Position numbers and translations under genes: made by a program
Shown here: positions 1 through 5,623 of the stretch, one piece after another
How the letters are laid out: every line of letters starts with the position of its first letter
Numbering within the stretch: the first letter of the stretch is position 1
The notes under the pieces: model-generated
Databases searched by the model: none
Seen by the model: only the letters and a program-made list of their open reading frames with translations
What the model was told of the DNA's origin: nothing
NCBI RefSeq assembly: GCF_004341385.1
Contig: NZ_SLXE01000046.1
Span: 1-12,777, forward strand
Source of the DNA: Uruburuella suis
GTDB taxonomy: Bacteria > Pseudomonadota > Gammaproteobacteria > Burkholderiales > Neisseriaceae
Direction of reading: 5' to 3'
DNA length: 12,777 nucleotides

Positions 1-90
1 CGATCGTTTGAAAAGGCATTATGAAAGCGTAGTTGCTTTAGCTTGTATTATGCTATGGCTGCCTTTATGACAAGTAATTGTCAGGACGCC
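1..90 (+). mobile_element. 3' end of an IS5-type insertion sequence
   Basis: The first 70 bases carry the last codons of a transposase. They are followed by the probable terminal repeat: TTATGACAAGTAATTGT at 65-81, seven further bases, then CC and a CTAG tetranucleotide at 91-94. The same 17 bp occurs in reverse complement at 12699-12715 with identical spacing to CTAG (12686-12689). That is what the two ends of one IS type would look like. Preference for YTAR targets such as CTAG is known for IS5-family elements, so CTAG is probably target DNA. The rest of the element lies outside the window. The IS5-family assignment rests on memory of the transposase C-terminus and on the target site. Confidence 0.65.
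2..70 (+). CDS. IS5-family transposase, C-terminal fragment (partial at window edge)
   Basis: Frame 2 is open from the window start and stops at TGA 68-70. It encodes 22 residues including RLKRHYESVVALAC and ending LWLPL. This pattern, a basic YDKLKR-like stretch followed by a hydrophobic helix and a terminal WLP motif, is typical of the extreme C-terminus of IS5-family DDE transposases. The stop codon overlaps the putative terminal inverted repeat, as is common in compact IS elements. The catalytic residues lie outside the window, so activity cannot be judged. Confidence 0.65.
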   Translation, partial: DRLKRHYESVVALACIMLWLPL

Positions 91-94
91 CTAG

Positions 95-114
95 CCCTCT
101 CCCACGGGAGAGGG
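95..114. repeat. GC-rich perfect palindrome beside the IS end
   Basis: CCCTCTCCC (95-103) and GGGAGAGGG (106-114) are perfect inverted arms separated by AC. The palindrome starts one base after the CTAG tetranucleotide that borders the IS. Similar GGGAGAGGG palindromes occur as dispersed REP-like repeats in many proteobacteria. Whether this one is dispersed in this genome cannot be seen from a single copy. No gene is seen between 91 and 174. Confidence 0.5.
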
Positions 115-174
115 AACAGGTTTCTGCTGCGGGCAAGAGGATGTGAATATTCAATAATTAGTTGCCGTATCTAT

Positions 175-211
175 AAGGCCGTCTGAAACGAAATGGGTTT
201 CAGACGGCCTT
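175..211. terminator. DUS inverted-pair hairpin, 3' of the Spy-like gene
   Basis: Two DUS copies face each other: a 15-bp stem (175-189 with 197-211) around a 7-base loop. On the plus strand the stem is followed by TTGATTTTTTA, a good U-tract for transcription arriving from the IS side. On the minus strand the tract after the stem is only TTATAG, so it would be a weaker terminator for the minus-strand gene ending at 234. Confidence 0.7.
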
Positions 212-233
212 GATTTTTTATGGCAAGGTTTGT

Positions 234-686
234 TTATTTCAGGCAGGCATTCAGCCATAAACGGCGCTGGTCGGGTGTGAGCAGCTGAAAAAAGCGGTGC
301 TGGATTTTTAATTCGTCTACGGCAAAATCCATACTGGGTGCGTAGCGCTCGCCCACATAGCCGCGCGCAAACGATTCGTTGAAATCATCGGCCGCCAAAA
401 TGCGCATCAGGTTGCGTTGGCGGTTGCGATTGATGCGGTCGTTTTTGCGGTTGGCTTGGTCGAGCGCTTTTTTATGCTCGGTGCGGATGCTGCGCAGCTG
501 ATTGCGCTGCTCGGGGCTGAGCGAGAGCTGGCGGATGTCGCAATTGGGCTGGAAATCGTCAAGCTGCACCGCCATTTGCGCGGCTTGTGCCTGAGCAACG
601 CCGCCCAGCAAAATGCCGGCAAGGGCCAGCGCCATCAGCGCCGGGGGGGGCAAGAGATTAAACACATTGTTTCCCTGAGGTTTCAT
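234..686 (-). CDS. Spy/CpxP-like periplasmic protein
   Basis: This 150-residue protein has an N-terminal signal peptide: a hydrophobic core at residues 17-30 and AxA-type cleavage sites near 33-36. The mature part is short, basic and predicted helical. It contains two LTxxQ-type motifs, LSPEQ at 56-60 and LTPDQ at 136-140, which are the hallmark of the Spy/CpxP family of periplasmic chaperones and envelope-stress sensors. Two cysteines (C49 and C148) could form a disulfide after export. The ATG at 684-686 has no clear Shine-Dalgarno. An internal ATG at codon 18 could be an alternative start but would remove the N-terminal lysine. Codons 13-15 lie in a run of eight C on the coding strand (643-650), a possible slippage tract. 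An inverted repeat, CGTGT-gaa-ACACG, lies upstream at 710-722. The fold assignment is by motif only; the client or signal is unknown. Confidence 0.65.
   Translation of the reverse strand: MKPQGNNVFNLLPPPALMALALAGILLGGVAQAQAAQMAVQLDDFQPNCDIRQLSLSPEQRNQLRSIRTEHKKALDQANRKNDRINRNRQRNLMRILAADDFNESFARGYVGERYAPSMDFAVDELKIQHRFFQLLTPDQRRLWLNACLK
643..650. repeat. Homopolymeric tract (G8 on plus, C8 in the coding strand)
   Basis: Eight consecutive G lie inside the signal-peptide codons of the minus-strand Spy-like gene (Pro13 to Pro15). Gain or loss of one base would shift the frame just before the hydrophobic core and abolish the exported product. Tracts of this kind and length mediate phase variation in Neisseria. 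At eight bases this one is near the lower end of what is usually variable. Confidence 0.75.
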
Positions 687-866
687 GGGTCAGAAATGTA
701 GCCGATACACGTGTGAAACACGGTATAATGGCGGTAAACTTGCGTAAAAACGGCATTATCGTTTAAAAAATGCTTTTTTGTCTAATTAAATTGCCGCTTT
801 GTTATCAATGCCCTAGCTTGTTCGGGCAAAGCAGGCGGCCGTCTGAAAACGGAGAAAATAAAAAAG

Positions 867-1547
867 ATGAGCACATTATTTCGCATTGCACCCAGCATTT
901 TATCGGCCGATTTTGCCCGCTTGGGCGAGGAAGTGAGCCGGGTGGTGGAGGCGGGTGCCGACTTGATTCATTTTGATGTGATGGATAATCATTATGTGCC
1001 CAACCTCACTTTCGGCCCGATGGTGTGTGCGGCGCTCAAGCCTTATGCCGCGGTGCCGGTGGATGTGCATTTGATGGTGGAGCCGGTGGATGATTTGATT
1101 CAGTCGTTTGCCAAGGCCGGTGCCGACATCATCACTTTCCACCCCGAAGCCAGCCGCCATGTCGACCGCAGCCTGAGTTTGATTAAAGATTTGGGCTGCC
1201 AGGCAGGCTTGGTGCTCAATCCGGCCACGCCGGTTTATGTATTGGAAAACGTGCTCGACAGGCTGGATATGGTGTTGTTGATGTCGGTGAACCCCGGCTT
1301 CGGCGGCCAAAGCTTTATTCCGCAAACGCTGGTGAAAATCCGCCAGGTTCGCGATTTGCTCGATATGTATGAGGGCGAGAGCGGCCGCCATGTGGCGCTG
1401 GAAGTGGATGGCGGCATTAAGGTGGACAATATTGCGGCGGTGGCGGCAGCCGGTGCCGACACTTTTGTGGCCGGCTCCGCCATTTTCGGCCAGCCCGATT
1501 ATGAAGCGGTGATTCGGCAGATGCGTGCCGAGCTGGCGGCGATTTGA
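867..1547 (+). CDS. rpe: Ribulose-phosphate 3-epimerase
   Basis: Rpe interconverts D-ribulose 5-phosphate and D-xylulose 5-phosphate in the pentose phosphate pathway (cytoplasm, TIM barrel, divalent metal). The 226-residue sequence has the family's usual length and opens with the conserved APSILSADFARLG. The expected metal and catalytic residues are visible: H35 and D37 in HFDVMD, H68 in DVHLMV, and D181 in EVDGG. The phosphate-binding loop NPGFGGQSF (142-150) and the C-terminal GSAIF are also present. The ATG at 867 is preceded by GGAG at 851-854 (long spacing) and an A-rich stretch. A single DUS-like copy at 837-847 lies just upstream. The gene stands alone: it is followed by a DUS hairpin and then by minus-strand tRNAs. 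Confidence 0.97.
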   Translation: MSTLFRIAPSILSADFARLGEEVSRVVEAGADLIHFDVMDNHYVPNLTFGPMVCAALKPYAAVPVDVHLMVEPVDDLIQSFAKAGADIITFHPEASRHVDRSLSLIKDLGCQAGLVLNPATPVYVLENVLDRLDMVLLMSVNPGFGGQSFIPQTLVKIRQVRDLLDMYEGESGRHVALEVDGGIKVDNIAAVAAAGADTFVAGSAIFGQPDYEAVIRQMRAELAAI

Positions 1548-1606
1548 GCAGGCTTTAGATAAAATGCACCGGCAAGCCGAATAAGTCGTCATCATGCAGT
1601 AAAACA

Positions 1607-1634
1607 GGCCGTCTGAAAATATTTTCAGACGGCC
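1607..1634. terminator. DUS inverted-pair hairpin after rpe
   Basis: A perfect 28-base palindrome made of two facing DUS copies, with GGCCGTCTGAAAAT and its complement meeting without a loop. It lies 60 bases after the rpe stop. There is no T-run after the stem on the plus strand, so it is a less typical intrinsic terminator. It separates rpe from the converging tRNA genes. Confidence 0.55.
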
Positions 1635-1701
1635 GCGAAATTTATCGCTCGGATATTTGTATCCGACCTGCGCATGATTTAAACAGTATTATAGAAAAAA
1701 T

Positions 1702-1725
1702 AACCCGCTGATTAATCAGCGGGTT
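1702..1725 (-). terminator. Terminator of the tandem tRNA-Ser genes
   Basis: AACCCGCTGATT and its perfect complement form a 24-base palindrome starting 9 bases after the tRNA 3' end. On the minus strand it is followed by a T-rich stretch (ATTTTTTCTAT), as in a Rho-independent terminator. On the plus strand GGGTTTT follows, so it may work in both directions. Confidence 0.8.
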
Positions 1726-1733
1726 TTGCATTT

Positions 1734-1824
<91 letters not shown>

Positions 1825-1846
1825 AAATGTAAAACTGTTTCAAGGC

Positions 1847-1936
<90 letters not shown>

Positions 1937-1953
1937 GTTGCTTGAAGTCGGGC

Positions 1954-1982
1954 ATATTATCTCAGTTTGCCCGTTTTGCCAA
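1954..1982 (-). promoter_or_regulatory. Promoter of the tandem tRNA-Ser genes
   Basis: On the minus strand TTGGCA (1982-1977) and TAATAT (1959-1954) are separated by 17 bases. They are followed by a GC-rich discriminator (GCCCG), typical of stable-RNA promoters. The tRNA 5' end lies 18 bases downstream of the -10 box. Confidence 0.6.
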
Positions 1983-2031
1983 GCATTTTGGTGCCTGATG
2001 GGATTAGCTTTTTGTTTTTATTGCAATCGTT

Positions 2032-2811
2032 TTATGTGGCGGTTTGCGCGCGCAGAAACACCCATTCGTTTTCAGACGAAGCGGCGGCATTGAAGGCATA
2101 GCCTGCGTAGTCGAAATGCTTGAGTGCTTCTGGCTCGGCAATCTGATGCTCGGCGGCATAGCGCACCATCAGGCCGCGGGCTTTTTTGGCGTAGAAGCTG
2201 ATGATTTTGTATTGGCCGTTTTTTTCGTCTTTAAATATCGGCGTGATCACGCGGGCATTAAGGCGGCGGGCATCAACGGCTTTGAAATATTCATGTGAGG
2301 CCAGATTGATCAACGTGTTGCCGCCGTTTGCGGCCAAAGTTTGATTGAGCGTGTCGGCAATGATGCTGCCCCAAAAAGCATAAAGGTTTTTGCCGCGCGA
2401 ATTGGCAAACGGCGTGCCCATTTCCAGGCGGTAGGGCTGCATCAAATCGAGCGGGCGCAGCAAGCCGTAGAGGCCGGAGAGCAGGCGCAGGTGTTGTTGC
2501 AGATAATCGATGGCGGCTTCGGGCAGGCTCTCGGCATCGAGCCCTTCATACACATCGCCGTTAAACAAATATACCGCCTGTTTGGCATTTTCGAGCGTGA
2601 AAGGCGTGTGCCAAGCGGCGTTGCGCTCGGCATTGAGCAAGGCGATTTTATCGGAAACATGCATCAGCGCGGCCAAATCCTGCGGCGCCAGCGGCCGCAA
2701 TTGAGCCATCAGCTTTTCGGCTTCGCCTAAAAGAGCGGGCTGGGTGTGTTGCGCGGTGGGCGCGGGGGTGCGTTCGTTGAGGTTTTTGGCGGGCGATAAA
2801 ACAAACAACAT
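2032..2811 (-). CDS. yaaA: Peroxide stress protein YaaA (DUF328/UPF0246)
   Basis: YaaA proteins protect against hydrogen peroxide; in E. coli YaaA lowers free intracellular iron during peroxide stress and binds DNA. The product is 259 residues, the family's usual length. It opens with MLFVLSPAKNLNE, matching the conserved MLxxxSPAK start. It also carries the diagnostic central block LSGLYGLLRPLDLMQPYRLE. I chose the ATG at 2811. The frame also extends six codons further to a TTG at 2829, but the family begins at the ATG and an AGAAAG stretch lies upstream of it. A single DUS is at 2834-2845, upstream of the gene. The gene is monocistronic between tRNA genes. Confidence 0.93.
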   Translation of the reverse strand: MLFVLSPAKNLNERTPAPTAQHTQPALLGEAEKLMAQLRPLAPQDLAALMHVSDKIALLNAERNAAWHTPFTLENAKQAVYLFNGDVYEGLDAESLPEAAIDYLQQHLRLLSGLYGLLRPLDLMQPYRLEMGTPFANSRGKNLYAFWGSIIADTLNQTLAANGGNTLINLASHEYFKAVDARRLNARVITPIFKDEKNGQYKIISFYAKKARGLMVRYAAEHQIAEPEALKHFDYAGYAFNAAASSENEWVFLRAQTAT

Positions 2812-3002
2812 GGCAGGCTTTCTGTGCAAGGGTTTCAGACGGCCTCACTTTAGTGGCTGAAGGCGGCTTTGGCAAGCGTGTGCAAGAGAATGTATGCGCC
2901 CGATTGTGTGCGTTTATGACGGGCTTCGGGCTATATGTTCTGAAAAATGGTTTGCTGTGCCATTTTTAGCAGAGCTTTGGGCATTTAAGCGGAATGAAAA
3001 AG

Positions 3003-3031
3003 AAAAATCCCTTGATAATCAAGGGATTTTT
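3003..3031 (-). terminator. Terminator of tRNA-Ser(GGA)
   Basis: AAAAATCCCTTGAT and its complement form a hairpin starting 12 bases past the tRNA 3' end. On the minus strand GGGATTTTTCTTTTTC follows, a classic intrinsic terminator. The plus strand also has ATTTTTCTTTT, so it is probably bidirectional. Confidence 0.85.
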
Positions 3032-3043
3032 CTTTTAAAAAAC

Positions 3044-3134
3044 TGGCGGAGAGGAAGGGATTCGAACCCTCGATACGCTATAAACGTATACACGCTTTCC
3101 AGGCGTGCGACTTCAACCACTCATCCACCTCTCC
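3044..3134 (-). tRNA. tRNA-Ser (anticodon GGA)
   Basis: This 91-base class II tRNA has acceptor stem GGAGAGG paired with CCTCTCC, discriminator G and encoded CCA. The anticodon arm is CACGC-CTGGAAA-GCGTG, anticodon GGA, reading UCC and UCU. The long variable arm (TATACG...CGTATC) and the T arm GGG-TTCGAAT-CCC confirm tRNA-Ser. It is transcribed alone from a near-consensus promoter and followed by a hairpin terminator. It is probably the only tRNA of this anticodon in the genome, but that cannot be seen from here. Confidence 0.97.
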
Positions 3135-3170
3135 GGATGGCATGTTTCGCGGTGGATTGCGAAAGCGCGG

Positions 3171-3199
3171 ATTATACGGCGGTTTGCGCCCGCGTGCAA
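3171..3199 (-). promoter_or_regulatory. Promoter of tRNA-Ser(GGA)
   Basis: On the minus strand TTGCAC (3199-3194) and a perfect TATAAT (3176-3171) are 17 bases apart. A GC-rich discriminator CCGCGC follows, as at stringently controlled stable-RNA promoters. The rest of 3177-3350 contains a single DUS (3268-3279) and no gene. Confidence 0.8.
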
Positions 3200-3351
3200 G
3201 CTTGAATGCGTGTTTGTGCGTGGGCGGGCATTGCTTATTTTTATTTGGCATCGGTGTTTGCGTGGAAAGGCCGTCTGAATGCGGTTTGGTGGGTGATGAG
3301 TAAGCATTTTTTGCAGAAAGTGTCGATGCTTTGCAGCAGAGGTTGATAAAA

Positions 3352-3387
3352 ACAGGCCGTCTGAAATGTTTCTTTCAGACGGCCTGT
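3352..3387 (-). terminator. DUS hairpin terminator of the lipoate operon
   Basis: A 15-bp stem of two facing DUS copies (3352-3366 with 3373-3387) and a 6-base loop. On the minus strand GGCCTGTTTTTATC follows, which fits an intrinsic terminator 18 bases after the lipA stop. Confidence 0.85.
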
Positions 3388-3405
3388 GTGTCATTAAGCA
3401 ACTGT

Positions 3406-4364
3406 TTACAATTCTCCCAGCGCCTGCGTGGCCTGCTCGTCGGCGTGGTAGCTGGAGCGCACCATCGCGCCGATGGCGGCGTTGGTAAAGCCCATTTGGT
3501 AGGCTTCTGTTTCGAAGATTTTGAATTGATCGGGGGTAACGTAGCGCAGCACCGGCAGATGGTCGTCTGAAGGTTGCAAATATTGGCCGACGGTGATCAT
3601 TTCGATGTTGTGCGCGCGCATGTCGTGCATGATTTCGCGCACTTCGTCATCGGTTTCGCCCAAGCCGACCATAATGCCGGATTTGGTGGGAATGTGGGGC
3701 ATCATGGCTTTATAGCGGCGCAAAAGCTCGAGCGAGTGCTGGTAATCGGAGCCGGGGCGGGCTTTTTTATACAGGCGCGGATGGGTTTCGAGGTTGTGGT
3801 TCATCACGTCGGGCGGGGTTTGGGCGAGGATTTCCAGCGCGATATCGAGGCGGCCGCGAAAATCGGGCACGAGAATTTCGATTTTGGTTTGCGGGCTTTT
3901 TTCGCGAATGGCGCGGATGCAGTCGGCAAAGTGCTGGGCGCCGCCGTCGCGCAAGTCGTCGCGGTCCACCGAGGTGATCACCACATAGCGCAGCTTCATG
4001 GCGGCCACGGATTCGGCGAGGTTTTTCGGCTCGTCGGCGTCAAGCGGGTTGGGGCGGCCGTGGCCGACGTCGCAAAAGGGGCAGCGGCGGGTGCAGATGT
4101 CGCCCATAATCATAAAGGTGGCGGTGCCTTTGCTGAAGCATTCGCCGATATTGGGGCAGCTGGCTTCTTCGCACACGGTGTGCATTTTTTGGTCGCGCAG
4201 AATATTTTTGATTTCAAAAAATTTCTTGCCTGTGGGCAGCTTGGCGCGTATCCATTCGGGCTTTTTGATTTTTTCGTCGAGCGGCACCACTTTGATGGGG
4301 ATGCGCGCGGTTTTGTCGGCACCTTTGAGTTTGATGCCTTGCTTGGGGTCGATTTTGATTTCGC

Positions 4365-4368
<4 letters not shown>
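3406..4368 (-). CDS. lipA: Lipoyl synthase
   Basis: LipA is a radical SAM enzyme that inserts two sulfur atoms at C6 and C8 of the octanoyl chain on lipoyl domains of 2-oxoacid dehydrogenases and GcvH. The 320-residue protein has both iron-sulfur motifs. The auxiliary cluster motif CX4CX5C is at C66, C71 and C77; the radical SAM motif CX3CX2C is at C92, C96 and C99. The C-terminal RSSYHAD contains the serine that ligates the auxiliary cluster in this family. The start ATG overlaps the lipB stop by 4 bases (ATGA), so translation is probably coupled. It is the last gene of ybeD-lipB-lipA and is followed by a DUS terminator. A DUS-like near-match occurs at 3560-3571. Confidence 0.98.
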
Positions 4369-4985
<617 letters not shown>

Positions 4986-4987
4986 GT

Positions 4988-5257
4988 TTAGAGCACCATT
5001 TTAACCATGGGGTGCGCCGTGAGCGCGTGGTAAATCTTGTCGAGCTGCTCTTGGCTCTCCACATTTACCTGAGCGGTGGCGCCCAAATAATTGCCTTTGC
5101 TGCTGGGGCGGGTGCTGATTTGGTGCGGCTCGGTGTCGGGCGCGTGCTCGCGGATCACATCTAAAATCGTGTTTTCAAATTCGGGATGGTGCGCACCCAT
5201 AATTTTCACCGGAAAGGTGCAGGGAAACTCGATGAGCGTGGTTTTTTCTTCTGACAT
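4988..5257 (-). CDS. ybeD: YbeD family protein (DUF493)
   Basis: This small cytoplasmic protein of 89 residues has the family's usual size (E. coli YbeD is 87). It carries the conserved N-terminal EFPCTFPVKIMG and the central RPSSKGNYLGATAQVNVESQEQLD. The fold is known to resemble the ACT-like regulatory domain. Its function is unsettled, but it is often found next to lipB, as here. It is first in the operon and the lipB start lies 2 bases after its stop. The start has a strong Shine-Dalgarno, AAGGAG, 5 bases upstream. A weak promoter (TTTAAA, 17 bases, TATTTA on the minus strand) lies at about 5286-5314. Confidence 0.93.
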   Translation of the reverse strand: MSEEKTTLIEFPCTFPVKIMGAHHPEFENTILDVIREHAPDTEPHQISTRPSSKGNYLGATAQVNVESQEQLDKIYHALTAHPMVKMVL

Positions 5258-5623
5258 GGCGGCTCCTTGGCGTGGAAGAATAGAGCGGAATAAATAAAAA
5301 AGTTTTGCATCACTTTAAATCTTTATTTCGCGATAGAGGCCGTCTGAAACCGTTTCAGACGGCCTGCTTTTAAATAGATAGCGGATGGCGCTCATTTTAG
5401 CGCAATCCGTTGGCTGAATCCATAAATGCCGCCGCGCTGTGTTTTTTCAAGCCGGCGGTGCCAAAAAACGGCTGTGGGCACGGCGGCAAAATGCAGCTGC
5501 AGCTTGGCTGAAGAAGCGCTGTGTATCGATTCTGCCGACGAATGCGGGGCAAGCCTTGAAAAAACATATTCCGGCACAACTTTGCGCATAACCCGATTGA
5601 ATACTGGAAAACAGGGATTGAAA
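5258..5623. other. Divergent intergenic region between ybeD and lon
   Basis: This 366-base gap separates divergent genes. It holds the ybeD Shine-Dalgarno and probable promoter, the DUS hairpin (5337-5365) and about 255 bases of lon leader. I see no convincing gene. The lon frame remains open back to 5426, but that stretch (66 codons) is rich in Cys and Arg and has no family similarity that I recognise. A possible weak lon promoter element, CTTGAAA, is at 5555-5561. It resembles a sigma-32 or sigma-70 -35 box, but I find no good matching -10. Confidence 0.6.
5337..5365 (+). terminator. DUS inverted-pair hairpin in the divergent region
   Basis: AGGCCGTCTGAAAC (5337-5350) and its complement (5352-5365) form a 14-bp stem around one base. 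GCTTTTAAAT follows on the plus strand, so it could stop plus-strand transcription. No gene upstream on that strand needs it. For lon and ybeD it lies upstream of both starts. Confidence 0.5.

Noticed and set aside
900..1595. Minus-strand open frame of 231 codons opposite rpe
   Set aside because: His/Arg-rich translation is typical of the complement of a GC-rich gene, and rpe on the other strand is certain.
2812..2829. TTG start for YaaA six codons upstream
   Set aside because: The family begins with the conserved MLxxxSPAK, matched exactly by the ATG at 2811.
3560..3571. TGGTCGTCTGAA in lipA as a DUS of a different dialect (AGGTCGTCTGAA type)
   Set aside because: It is a single copy one base off that motif and within conserved lipA codons (QPSDDHLP), so chance is the simpler explanation.
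5426..5623. 66-codon upstream extension of Lon
   Set aside because: Lon family members begin at the ATG at 5624, which has a good Shine-Dalgarno. The extension is Cys/Arg-rich and resembles untranslated leader.
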